Assembly: GCA_947493215.1 (NCBI GenBank)
Contig: CANLQE010000004.1
Location: 248,001-312,000, forward strand
Direction: 5' to 3'
Length of the DNA: 64,000 bases
Origin: an uncultured Sphingomonadaceae bacterium
GTDB taxonomy: Bacteria > Pseudomonadota > Alphaproteobacteria > Sphingomonadales > Sphingomonadaceae
This document shows, in pieces, positions 1-8,183 of the stretch. The notes under the pieces are model-generated. The model had not been told where the DNA came from, ran no database searches, and saw only the letters and a program-made list of their open reading frames with translations. The position numbers were made by a program, and so were the translations under genes. Numbering within the stretch: position 1 is the first letter of the stretch; every line of letters starts with the position of its first letter.

Positions 1-372
1 GCTGGCGTGGTCATCAAAGGTGTTGCGATTAAAAAGGCTGATCCACCCGCGGCTGTGAACGATGCGTTTAAAGAAGTGTCCGCCGCGCAGCAGACGGCCC
101 AGACATATTTGAACGAAGCGCGCGCTTATGCCCAGCAATTGACGGCGCAAGCCCAAGGTGAGTCAGCGGCGTTTGACAAGGTTTATGAGGAATATCGCCT
201 CGCACCGCGGGTCACAAAACGGCGCATGTATTATGAAACAATGGAGCGCGTATTGTCGCAAGTGGATAAAACGATCATCGAAGCGGAGGGCGTGACGCCT
301 TATCTGCCGCTACCCGAAATCAAGAAACGGTCGCAAGCCCCCGTGGTAGTTGAGTCAGGAGCAGCGAAATGA
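1..372 (+). CDS. hflK: HflK, C-terminal part (truncated by window start)
   Basis: The reading frame is open from base 1, so the true start lies outside the window. About 123 codons remain. The visible part has the alanine/glutamine-rich helical coiled coil of the SPFH/prohibitin fold, followed by the tail motif MERVLSQVDKTIIEA that is typical of HflK. HflK and HflC form a membrane complex that encloses and modulates the FtsH protease. The stop overlaps the hflC start as ATGA, so the two are translationally coupled. The identification rests on this tail plus the adjacent hflC. Confidence 0.93.
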   Translation, partial: AGVVIKGVAIKKADPPAAVNDAFKEVSAAQQTAQTYLNEARAYAQQLTAQAQGESAAFDKVYEEYRLAPRVTKRRMYYETMERVLSQVDKTIIEAEGVTPYLPLPEIKKRSQAPVVVESGAAK

Positions 373-1223
373 TCGGTCGTATTTTCCAAAGCCCGGTTGC
401 ACTCGGCATCATCGTCATTGGCGCGCTGCTGGTCCTTGCAAACACACTTGTTATCGTGCCGGAGACCCGACAAGGCGTCGTCGTACGCTTTGGTGAGCCT
501 GTGCGGATCGTCAACCGCTACCAAGCAGGTCAGGAATTTGGTCAGACCGGCGCTGGCCTAGTCCCTAAAATTCCGTTTGCTGAACAGCTTGTATGGATCG
601 ACAAACGTATCCTTGACGTTGAGATGGAACAACAGCAAGTGCTGTCCACCGATCAGCTGCGCCTGCAAGTCGACGCTTTTGCGCGCTTTCGGATTACCGA
701 TCCGCTACGTATGTTCATTGCTGCTGGCAATGAAGCACGGGTTGCCGATGAACTTCGCCCGATCCTCGGTTCGGCTCTACGGAACGAACTAGGTAAGCGC
801 CCCTTCGCGGCTCTCTTGAGCCCAGAGCGCGGTCAGGTGATGGACAATATTAAAACTGGCCTGAACCGGGTTGCCCGCCAATATGGCGCAGAAATTGTCG
901 ACGTGCGGATCAAGCGCGCTGATTTGCCGGATGGCACACCGTTGGAGAGCGCCTATCAACGGATGCGGACTGCGCGTGAACAGGAAGCCCGGACGATTAA
1001 GGCCCAAGGCGCGAAACAAGCCCAGATCATCCGTGCAGAAGCCGATGCCAGTGCGGCTCGGACCTATGCGGAAAGCTTTGGCAAAGATGCGGATTTCTAT
1101 GATTTCTACCGCGCCATGAAAAGCTATGAAACGACATTCCGTCGAGGCCAGGAAGGTGATCCAACATCATCATTCGTATTGTCGCCTGACAATCAATATC
1201 TGCGGCAGTTTCAGGGCCGATAA
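369..1223 (+). CDS. hflC: HflC, SPFH-domain modulator of FtsH protease
   Basis: The protein has 284 residues, usual for HflC. A single N-terminal membrane segment (about residues 7-27) leads into an SPFH domain containing VPETRQGVVVRFGEPV and, further on, EIVDVRIKRADLPD and the basic helix EQEARTIKAQGAKQAQIIRA. HflC pairs with HflK on the periplasmic side of the inner membrane and restrains FtsH. The ATG overlaps the hflK stop by four bases. The following gene starts six bases after the stop, so the operon may continue. Confidence 0.95.
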   Translation: MIGRIFQSPVALGIIVIGALLVLANTLVIVPETRQGVVVRFGEPVRIVNRYQAGQEFGQTGAGLVPKIPFAEQLVWIDKRILDVEMEQQQVLSTDQLRLQVDAFARFRITDPLRMFIAAGNEARVADELRPILGSALRNELGKRPFAALLSPERGQVMDNIKTGLNRVARQYGAEIVDVRIKRADLPDGTPLESAYQRMRTAREQEARTIKAQGAKQAQIIRAEADASAARTYAESFGKDADFYDFYRAMKSYETTFRRGQEGDPTSSFVLSPDNQYLRQFQGR

Positions 1224-1229
1224 CCAGCA

Positions 1230-1670
1230 TTGGCAACCCATGCGGCCATTATAGATGCTTATTATCAAGCGCTGGCGACACTGGACGTCGCCGCGTTTGA
1301 AGCGCTTCATCATCCAGATGTGGTCTATCATGTGTCTGGCAACACGATCATTTCTGGCCGCTATGATAGCTTCGAAGCACTGAAAGCCGTCTTGCCGCTG
1401 ATTTTTGATGCCCTCGACTTTGAGCAGTTTCAGTTTGCCGATAACTGGAAGATCATGAACGAAGGCGTCGACGGGGCTACGGCGATCATGGAAGCCAAGG
1501 GCGTAGCAAAAAATGGTAAGCGCTATGATCAGCGCTACGCTCATATTTTTACGTTTCGCGATGGAAAAATTGCGAGCGTGCATGAATTTTTTGATACGCA
1601 GCTGGCCAATGAATCGCTTGGCTTTACTGGCAAAGCGCCCTGCGAGACCGATGGTGTTTTCACGTTGTAA
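1230..1670 (+). CDS. NTF2-like / SnoaL-type small protein
   Basis: This 146-residue protein has the pattern of the NTF2-like (ketosteroid isomerase/SnoaL) cone fold: an N-terminal helix (IDAYYQALATLDVAAFEALH), a VVYHVSGN strand, and a C-terminal YAHIFTFRDGKIASVHEFFD strand pair in which the final acidic residue is typical. Family members are isomerases, cyclases or simple ligand binders, and the substrate cannot be read here. The start used is TTG, six bases after the hflC stop; no ATG is available near the fold start. Its place between hflC and the Do protease is unusual, since those genes are normally adjacent. Confidence 0.75.
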   Translation: MATHAAIIDAYYQALATLDVAAFEALHHPDVVYHVSGNTIISGRYDSFEALKAVLPLIFDALDFEQFQFADNWKIMNEGVDGATAIMEAKGVAKNGKRYDQRYAHIFTFRDGKIASVHEFFDTQLANESLGFTGKAPCETDGVFTL

Positions 1671-1922
1671 TCACAAATTACGGGCGGGAATGCCGACGGG
1701 ACCGCACGCTAACGACTACATTTGTCGTCTTTTCTACCGAAGCGCGATTTTTTTCGACAAATCAGGGATTTTTGGGTTGCGAATGCCCTTTGTCACACCC
1801 AAATCATCTAAAGACAGATTAAAAACACCTACCTTATAGCTGATCTTAACGATTGACTGTGGTAACATTCAAATTCGGTTCATAAATTCTGCGCCAATGA
1901 TTTATGTAACCTGAAGGAATTT

Positions 1923-1948
1923 GGCATCGAATAGAAACTGTCGATGCC
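1923..1948 (+). promoter_or_regulatory. Stem-loop in the 5' leader of the Do protease gene
   Basis: GGCATCGA (1923-1930) and TCGATGCC (1941-1948) are perfect 8-bp complementary arms around a 10-base loop. The hairpin ends 22 bases before the GTG start and just ahead of the ribosome binding site GAGAGGAA (1955-1962). It could affect translation or mRNA stability; that role is inference. The remainder of the roughly 300-bp gap from 1671 is AT-richer, and I see no other gene or clear promoter in it. Confidence 0.4.
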
Positions 1949-1970
1949 GACAAATTGAGAGGAATATATT

Positions 1971-3500
1971 GTGCGTTACGCTTACGGAATTTCAGCAGCT
2001 TTGCTTTTGGCAGGAGGCGCAGCGACGCTATCCGGCGTCGGCACTGCTGGTGCTCAAGTCGCGGCGAATGACAGCCGTGTCATGAAAGCGGCAGCTCCGG
2101 CTCCCGGCGCGCCGATGAGCTTTGCCGACCTGACCGAGCAATTGCAGCCAGCGGTCGTCAACATCTCCACGACCCAGAAAGTCCGTGTGAATAACAACCC
2201 CTTCGCCGGAACGCCCTTTGGTGGCTTATTCGGTAATCGTGGTGGTAACGGCGGCGGACAGACGCGTCAGGCACAATCGCTTGGCTCCGGCTTCATTATC
2301 TCCGCTGATGGCTATGTGGTCACCAACAATCATGTTGTGGCGCCCGGCAATCGCAACGCAACGATTGAATCCATCACCGTCATCATGCCGGATCGCACGG
2401 AATATGAAGCCACTTTGGTGGGCCGCGATGCAGCATCAGACATTGCTGTGCTAAAAATAAACGCGAAAGAAGATCTGCCTTTCGTCAAATTTGGGGATAG
2501 TGAAGGCGCGCGCGTTGGTGACTGGGTCATTGCCATCGGCAATCCTTTCGGCCTTGGCGGAACAGTGACAACCGGCATATTGTCAGCCATCCACCGCAAT
2601 ACCGGACAAGGCGGCGCGTATGACCGTTTCTTGCAGACCGACGCATCTATCAACCGTGGTAATAGCGGTGGACCGATGTTTGATCTGAACGGGAATGTTA
2701 TCGGTATCAACAACGCGATCATTTCGCCCACTGGCGGCAATGTCGGCATTGGCTTTGCTATTCCTGCAGAAGTTGCGGTTCCGATTGTCAACACACTGCG
2801 CAAAGGTGAAAAAATCGAGCGCGGATATCTGGGCGTACAAATCAGCCCACTGACAGAAGACATTGCAGACTCACTGGGACTCAAGAAAAATACCGGTGAA
2901 TTTATCCAAAGCGTTGTTCCAGGCGAAGGCGCTTCCAAAGCTGGCATTCAAGCTGGTGATGTGATCGTGAAAGTCAATAATCGCAACGTCACGCCAGATC
3001 AGACATTGTCTTATCTGGTTGCGAACCTGCCCGTCGGCACCAAGGTTCCGATCGAATTGCTGCGAGATGGCAAGAAAGTCAAAGTGACCGCGACACTCGG
3101 ACAACGGCCATCGGAAGAAGAGCTAGCCACAAACTTTGACCCTGATGCTGAAGATCCAATGGGCACAGACGAAGATGGCGCAAGCGCAGAAGCAACTGCT
3201 GAAGCGCTTGGCTTGTCTGTGGTTGACCTAACTCCCACTATCGCTCGTCAAATCCGGGTGCCAGCGTCGCAAAAAGGCGTTGTTGTATCGACCGTGAACC
3301 CCAGCAGTGATGCTGCTCGTAAAGGTATCAGGCGCACGACCGTGATCGTCAGCGTTAACCGCCGTCCGATCAACACTGCGTCGGATTTGGACAAGGCCAT
3401 TAGCGCCGCTAAGCGATCAAATCGTGAAGCTGTCTTATTGCAGGTGAAGCAAGGTGGCCGCGATGCAAGATTTGTAGCGGTACGTCTGAACGACGAGTAG
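1971..3500 (+). CDS. degP: Do-family periplasmic serine protease (DegP/DegQ type)
   Basis: This 509-residue protein has an N-terminal signal peptide (hydrophobic stretch about residues 7-27), a trypsin-like domain and two PDZ domains (about residues 280-380 and 410-505). The catalytic triad is visible as His121 (TNNHVV), Asp157 (SDIAVLKI) and Ser232 (NRGNSGGPM). A glycine/asparagine-rich LA-type loop lies at about residues 74-100. It degrades or refolds misfolded periplasmic proteins. The start is GTG with a good ribosome binding site eight bases upstream. A strong terminator follows. Whether it is functionally DegP or DegQ cannot be decided from sequence. Confidence 0.96.
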   Translation: MRYAYGISAALLLAGGAATLSGVGTAGAQVAANDSRVMKAAAPAPGAPMSFADLTEQLQPAVVNISTTQKVRVNNNPFAGTPFGGLFGNRGGNGGGQTRQAQSLGSGFIISADGYVVTNNHVVAPGNRNATIESITVIMPDRTEYEATLVGRDAASDIAVLKINAKEDLPFVKFGDSEGARVGDWVIAIGNPFGLGGTVTTGILSAIHRNTGQGGAYDRFLQTDASINRGNSGGPMFDLNGNVIGINNAIISPTGGNVGIGFAIPAEVAVPIVNTLRKGEKIERGYLGVQISPLTEDIADSLGLKKNTGEFIQSVVPGEGASKAGIQAGDVIVKVNNRNVTPDQTLSYLVANLPVGTKVPIELLRDGKKVKVTATLGQRPSEEELATNFDPDAEDPMGTDEDGASAEATAEALGLSVVDLTPTIARQIRVPASQKGVVVSTVNPSSDAARKGIRRTTVIVSVNRRPINTASDLDKAISAAKRSNREAVLLQVKQGGRDARFVAVRLNDE

Positions 3501-3527
3501 CCTCAACTCAAACTTGTAACATTACCC

Positions 3528-3555
3528 AAAGGCCAGCGCATCGCGCTGGCCTTTT
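3528..3555 (+). terminator. Rho-independent terminator after the Do protease
   Basis: GGCCAGCGC (3531-3539) and GCGCTGGCC (3543-3551) form a 9-bp stem with a 3-base loop, followed by five T residues and preceded by AAA. It would end transcription from hflKC/degP ahead of the next gene. Confidence 0.9.
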
Positions 3556-3605
3556 TGCTTGGTCACGGATATCTTTCACGTTCAATTGATTCAGGGGATT
3601 CGGGT

Positions 3606-5186
3606 ATGGCTGCAGCAACGGAGATATTTTTGGGGCTGGGCGGTAATGAACGTCAGAGCCTAAACCTCAAACGCGCTAATCGTCATGGTCTTATCGCTGG
3701 CGCAACCGGCACAGGTAAAACCGTTACGTTGCAAGGTCTCGCCGAGAGTTTTTCAGCAAACGGCGTTCCCGTCTTTGTCGCAGACGTCAAAGGCGATCTG
3801 GCAGGCATTTCGATGGCCGGTTCCTCGACGTTCAAACATGCCGACAAACTGGAAGAACGCGCCGAAGAATTGGGCATGAGCGATTATGCCTATTCCGACA
3901 ATCCGGCAATATTCTGGGATCTCTATGGCAAACAAGGCCATCCGATCCGCACCACCATCACCGAAATGGGGCCGCTACTGCTCGCCAGATTGATGGACCT
4001 CAATAATACGCAAGAGGGCGTGCTCAACATCGTCTTCCGTTTTGCGGATGAGGAGGGCCTGTTGCTGCTCAACCTCGACGACCTGCAATCCATGCTCGCT
4101 TATACCGCCGAAAATGCCAAAACCCTGTCAGCCAAATATGGCAATGTCAGCAAAACCAGCGTTGGCGCGATCCAACGTCAGTTGCTGCAACTGGATAGTC
4201 AAGGCGCAGGGCAGTTTTTTGGGGAACCCGCTCTTGAAATAGATGATTTCATCAAATGCGATGATCAGGGCCGCGGCTATATCAATGTGCTCGCCGCCGA
4301 CCAGTTGATGCGAAGCCCAAAACTCTATGCGACATTTCTGTTATGGCTGCTCGCGGAACTGTTTGAAACGCTACCCGAAGTGGGCGACCCGGATAAGCCG
4401 AAGCTGGTGTTCTTTTTTGACGAAGCGCATTTGCTGTTCGACGATGCCCCTAAGGCGCTGGAAGATAAAATCGAACAGGTCGTACGCCTGATCCGTTCCA
4501 AAGGCGTTGGCGTCTATTTCGTTACCCAAAACCCGGTGGATATTCCCGAGGAAGTCGCTGGACAGCTTGGAAACCGCGTCCAACACGCGCTTCGCGCTTT
4601 TACACCGCGCGACAAAAAAGCGATCAAAGCCGCAGCCGATACCTTCCGGATCAATCCAAAATTGGATGTCGAAGAAGCGATTACCGAGCTGCGGGTGGGT
4701 GAAGCGTTGGTTTCCACCTTGATGGAAGATGGCGCCCCCTCGATTGTGCAGCGGACGTTGATCAAGCCGCCGCGCTCTCGCCTGGGACCGGTCACGGCCA
4801 AAGAACGCGCGATCATGCAGTCTATTTCGCCCTATGATGGCAAATATGATGAAGAGATAGATCGCAAGAGCGCTGAGGAAATTTTGGCCCAAAAGGTTAT
4901 CGACGCTACCGAAACCGCTAAAGAAGTAGAGGAAAAAGGCGAAGAGGAAGTCCGCAAGCAGCCACGCAAGAGCAAGAGCATGTGGGAAAAAGCCTTTAGT
5001 CGCGGCGCAAAAGTGGCAATGGGGTCAGCAGCAGGCATGGCCGCGTCGACTATGCTAGGAAAAAAATCACGGGCAAATCCGATGCGGTCCGGCGTAACCT
5101 CTGCTGTCGGTTCCATCGCGACCGAACTCGCTGGCCCGGTTGCAGGACGTTTTGTCAGAAACCTGATTGGTGGCTTAATGCGGTGA
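3606..5186 (+). CDS. HerA-like helicase/ATPase (DUF853 family)
   Basis: This 526-residue P-loop ATPase of the HerA/FtsK-like DUF853 family has Walker A GATGTGKT at residues 32-39 and Walker B LVFFFDEAHLLF at about 275. It also has the family motifs DVKGDLAGI and FVTQNPVDIPEEV. The C-terminus is an acidic coiled stretch followed by a small-residue-rich segment (GSAAGMAAST). Family members are thought to be DNA-translocating ATPases, but their role is poorly known. I chose the ATG at 3606 because an upstream in-frame start at 3555 would lie inside the terminator. It appears monocistronic. Confidence 0.88.
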   Translation: MAAATEIFLGLGGNERQSLNLKRANRHGLIAGATGTGKTVTLQGLAESFSANGVPVFVADVKGDLAGISMAGSSTFKHADKLEERAEELGMSDYAYSDNPAIFWDLYGKQGHPIRTTITEMGPLLLARLMDLNNTQEGVLNIVFRFADEEGLLLLNLDDLQSMLAYTAENAKTLSAKYGNVSKTSVGAIQRQLLQLDSQGAGQFFGEPALEIDDFIKCDDQGRGYINVLAADQLMRSPKLYATFLLWLLAELFETLPEVGDPDKPKLVFFFDEAHLLFDDAPKALEDKIEQVVRLIRSKGVGVYFVTQNPVDIPEEVAGQLGNRVQHALRAFTPRDKKAIKAAADTFRINPKLDVEEAITELRVGEALVSTLMEDGAPSIVQRTLIKPPRSRLGPVTAKERAIMQSISPYDGKYDEEIDRKSAEEILAQKVIDATETAKEVEEKGEEEVRKQPRKSKSMWEKAFSRGAKVAMGSAAGMAASTMLGKKSRANPMRSGVTSAVGSIATELAGPVAGRFVRNLIGGLMR

Positions 5187-5228
5187 GAATATTCTAATAG
5201 TGCCGGTGCGCGGTCAGCAATATTACGC

Positions 5229-5630
5229 TTAGTCCTTGGACCCAAAGAAATTGGCTGCAATATCCTTTGCGATTCGCATCGGTCGCAGCGTGTCAGCATC
5301 AATACAGCACCAGCTTGATTGTACTTCGGCTAACACATCTTCGCCGCGCCTGATGACCGTGCTGTAAAAGGCGCGGGCGCCGTGGACTTTCTCAAGTAAC
5401 ACTTCGGCAATAACATCATCGTCCAAAAACGCTGGTTTCCGGTAGGTTATCTCGTGTTTCAGGGCGACCCAGAGATGCGTTGCGACCGCCTCAGAAGGAG
5501 CAATTTTCTCCCAATGGGCGACAACGGCATCCTGCACCCATGTAAGGTAATTCGCATTGTTCACATGGCCCATGAAGTCGATATCATCGGGCTCGATAGC
5601 AATATTAAACTGGTGGGGGATGCTGCTCAT
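5229..5630 (-). CDS. Hotdog-fold acyl-CoA thioesterase (4HBT/YbgC-like)
   Basis: This 133-residue hotdog-fold protein has the active-site signature DIDFMGHVNNANYLTW, with Asp18 as probable nucleophile or base, followed by EITYRKPAFLDDDV and ending in the usual RPMRIAKDI tail. It probably hydrolyses acyl-CoA or acyl-ACP esters in the cytoplasm. The ATG at 5630 fits the family's N-terminus; an in-frame extension to 5720 adds 30 residues unlike the fold. No strong ribosome binding site is visible. It diverges from the GST gene at 5766. Confidence 0.85.
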   Translation of the reverse strand: MSSIPHQFNIAIEPDDIDFMGHVNNANYLTWVQDAVVAHWEKIAPSEAVATHLWVALKHEITYRKPAFLDDDVIAEVLLEKVHGARAFYSTVIRRGEDVLAEVQSSWCCIDADTLRPMRIAKDIAANFFGSKD

Positions 5631-5633
5631 GTT

Positions 5634-5651
5634 GCTAACAATAATGTTAGC
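5634..5651. promoter_or_regulatory. Perfect palindrome between divergent genes
   Basis: GCTAACA and TGTTAGC form perfect 7-bp arms around ATAA. The palindrome sits four bases before the thioesterase start and about 115 bases before the GST start, where an operator could act on either gene. No regulator gene is adjacent, so function is inference. Confidence 0.3.
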
Positions 5652-5765
5652 GGTGACCGATTGATAGAGCAAAAACAAAAAAGCGACAGACTGGTGCGAT
5701 ATGGTGCCGGATAGACACAATATTTATGATATACCTTGATCGGACAAAATGGCGGGGCACCCAAA

Positions 5766-6479
5766 ATGACAATTACATATTTCCAGTTTAAATCCGGTTT
5801 TGGGGTACCCAATGCCAGTCCCTTTTGCATGAAGGGCGAGATATTGCTGAAAATGGCCGGGGCAGCATATAAGACTGAAGTTATGGATGACCCGCGCAAA
5901 GCGCCAAAGGGCAAGCTACCCTATCTAATCGATGGCGAAACCAAAATTGCTGATACCGCGCTGATCCGGCGCCATTTGGAAAACAAATATGACGTGGACT
6001 TTGATGACGGTTTGAATGCCCAAGACCGTGCGAGCTCTCACGCCATGGCCCGCATGATCGAAGAGCGACTCTATTGGGTAACACTTTATAGCCGTTGGAT
6101 TGATGACCATAATTGGCCAACCATTAAGAATTTCTGGTTTGGCGACATGCCGCCAATCATCCGTAATTTGGTACCAATCATCGCCCAGAAGCAGGTAAAA
6201 ACGGGACTGCAGGCCCATGGTATCGGTCGTCACGCAGTGCAGGATATCTACGCGTTCGGTGCCGCCGATTTGGCCGCCTTGTCAGCACAACTGGGTCAAA
6301 AAAGCTTCATGTTTGGCGATAAGCCCAGCAGCCTCGACGCGATCGCTTATCCGATCATTACCAATAGCTTGATAGAAGAGCTCCCAAGCCCTCTGCTAGA
6401 CACAGCGAAATCCCACGGTAATTTTGTACCCTATGCGCAACGCTGTGAAGCCCTATGGTTCCCGGATTTCCAGAATTGA
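5766..6479 (+). CDS. GST-fold protein, Fax/metaxin-like
   Basis: This 237-residue glutathione S-transferase-like protein has an N-terminal thioredoxin-fold half containing SPFCMKGEILLKMAG and GKLPYLIDGETKIADT. An all-helical C-terminal half with GDKPSSLDAIAYPII follows. The spacing and the SPFC motif match the failed-axon-connections/metaxin-like branch common in proteobacteria, whose substrates are mostly unknown. The ATG at 5766 matches the fold start (ITYFQF); an upstream TTG in frame would add ten unlikely residues. It is convergent with the GST gene that follows. Confidence 0.82.
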   Translation: MTITYFQFKSGFGVPNASPFCMKGEILLKMAGAAYKTEVMDDPRKAPKGKLPYLIDGETKIADTALIRRHLENKYDVDFDDGLNAQDRASSHAMARMIEERLYWVTLYSRWIDDHNWPTIKNFWFGDMPPIIRNLVPIIAQKQVKTGLQAHGIGRHAVQDIYAFGAADLAALSAQLGQKSFMFGDKPSSLDAIAYPIITNSLIEELPSPLLDTAKSHGNFVPYAQRCEALWFPDFQN

Positions 6480-6493
6480 AGCCTGGTTTTGTG

Positions 6494-7582
6494 CTAAGCT
6501 AGCACCAGTTTGAAATCCACAAACGCTAGCTTGCGGCCTTGCTGAAACTGCTGGAAGCTATCGGCGCCAGCGATGGACGATAGCAATGTGTCTGCCACAA
6601 TTTTCTCAGCTTCGGATAGCCCGGCATAATAATCCAGAGCGCGCTGCAACATCCACAGACTAAATGGCGGTGCAATCCGTTGACCGGTTACGCCTTCCAC
6701 CTTGAAATCCGCCATACCAACAGCGCGGGGTATCTCAGCCCCTTCGTTGGACTCAGCCCAAGCACCAAGCATATTGGCAGTTGTCTGCAGAAACGGCATT
6801 TGTTCACCCATCATCCGTGCCAGCACCGGTATCAATGTTTGCGGAACCTCATCATCAGACAGGAATTCGCCGGATAACGGAGCTTTCACATCGACCATCC
6901 GCTCAACCCAAGCAGCCACCCGCGGAGCAAGCCGCTTCATAATATCGCCCGACGCCGGGTCACGATAAAGGTGGGCGTAAAGCGGGCCGATTAAACCATA
7001 GTCCCCAATAGAAGGCCGCGAGCCCAGTAAATAATCGTGGACAGAAAAATGTGCATCGAGATCGGCAAGCAAAGCCTCGTAGCTGGCCTCGATGGCTGGA
7101 ATAGTGTCTGGATTTATACCCAAGATTGGACAGAACCCTTTGAAATTCGCGCCCCGCTCTTTGCCAATAGCAAGCTGCTCTTCCTTGCTGGCTTCCGGCG
7201 CAGCGGTGGCTCCAAACTCGCCGTAAACCCACTCTTCGTTGTAATTCCAACGATAGTGCATCGCCGGAATAACCAGCCACTCATCGCCAAAGGTTTCGAG
7301 CAACAAAGCAGCCAGTCGCTGTTTTGGCGTGTCGGGGTAAATCGATGGACCGCCGACGGTCTCTTCAAAATGATCGATAATGCAGGTCGTATCCTGGATC
7401 GTATGGCCATCATCGGTATCCAATACCGGAATGACCGGGCGCCCGACTTTGGGGACAATAATATCTTTGTAAACGTCACCAGAAGAGAGGACTTCTTCGT
7501 AATCCACGCCTTTCCAGTCGAGATAGGAACGGGCCTTGCCGGAATATAGCGACAATGGCGCGGCGTATAATTTATGGGTCAT
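6494..7582 (-). CDS. Large GST-family protein
   Basis: This 362-residue protein begins with a GST thioredoxin-fold domain (LYAAPLSLYSGKARSYL; GRPVIPVLDTDDGHTIQDT), continues with a helical GST C-domain (LLGSRPSIGDYGLIGPLYAH) and carries about 130 extra residues at its end. It is much longer than classical GSTs of about 210 residues. Ser/Tyr residues near the N-terminus could bind glutathione; the substrate is unknown. The start at 7582 has an excellent ribosome binding site (AGAGGAAGAGG) and lies one base past the queF stop, so the two genes are probably co-transcribed. Confidence 0.82.
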   Translation of the reverse strand: MTHKLYAAPLSLYSGKARSYLDWKGVDYEEVLSSGDVYKDIIVPKVGRPVIPVLDTDDGHTIQDTTCIIDHFEETVGGPSIYPDTPKQRLAALLLETFGDEWLVIPAMHYRWNYNEEWVYGEFGATAAPEASKEEQLAIGKERGANFKGFCPILGINPDTIPAIEASYEALLADLDAHFSVHDYLLGSRPSIGDYGLIGPLYAHLYRDPASGDIMKRLAPRVAAWVERMVDVKAPLSGEFLSDDEVPQTLIPVLARMMGEQMPFLQTTANMLGAWAESNEGAEIPRAVGMADFKVEGVTGQRIAPPFSLWMLQRALDYYAGLSEAEKIVADTLLSSIAGADSFQQFQQGRKLAFVDFKLVLA

Positions 7583-7583
7583 A

Positions 7584-8054
7584 TCAACCTCTTCCTCTAT
7601 AAGATGCGACGCCTTGCTCGGGAATCCACAAGCCCTTGGGCGGCTCGCCGGATTGCCAGAAAACATCAATCGGAATGCCGCCACGTGGATACCAATAGCC
7701 GCCGATGCGGAGCCATTTCGGCTTCATCTCGGTAAAAAGCCGTTGACCGATTCCGACCGTACAATCTTCATGAAAGGCGGCATGGTTGCGGAAAGACCCC
7801 AAAAACAGCTTCAGTGATTTGGACTCAACGATCGTTTGATCCGGTGCATAATCGATGACCAGATGAGCAAAATCAGGCTGTGCCGTTACCGGGCAAAGCG
7901 AGGTAAATTCCGGCACCGCAAAGCGTGTCAGATAAAGCTCTCCAACCCGCGGGTTAGGGACATAATCGAGGACCGCGTCTTCCGGCGAGGTCGGCAGCGC
8001 GCTGTCCTGTCCCAGGAAACGCGGCGCGCCTTTTGATGTGTCATTATCTTTCAT
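7584..8054 (-). CDS. queF: QueF, NADPH-dependent 7-cyano-7-deazaguanine reductase (type I)
   Basis: This 156-residue protein matches the short type I QueF (T-fold). Key residues are the nucleophilic Cys54 ([12 protein letters not shown]), Asp61, the substrate-binding motif ESKSLKL (77-83) and His95/Glu96 (FHEDC). QueF reduces preQ0 to preQ1 in queuosine tRNA modification. Other que genes are not in the window, but gluQ, which glutamylates queuosine in tRNA-Asp, lies at 24.6-25.5 kb. An in-frame ATG at 8063 would add three residues; neither start has a clear ribosome binding site. Confidence 0.95.
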   Translation of the reverse strand: MKDNDTSKGAPRFLGQDSALPTSPEDAVLDYVPNPRVGELYLTRFAVPEFTSLCPVTAQPDFAHLVIDYAPDQTIVESKSLKLFLGSFRNHAAFHEDCTVGIGQRLFTEMKPKWLRIGGYWYPRGGIPIDVFWQSGEPPKGLWIPEQGVASYRGRG

Positions 8055-8183
8055 GCAGGTCATCTAATGCACAGGGCGGCTCATGTCATCCCCGCGCACA
8101 TATTCATTGATGGTTCAGCGAATGGGGCGACAAAACAGGTCACAGGGTTACAAAGGGCAATGGCGATACATTACATGGACCGA

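Noticed and set aside
6483-6508. CTGGT...ACCAG hairpin at the convergent ends of the two GST genes as a terminator
   Set aside because: The stem is bulged and there is no T-run on either side.
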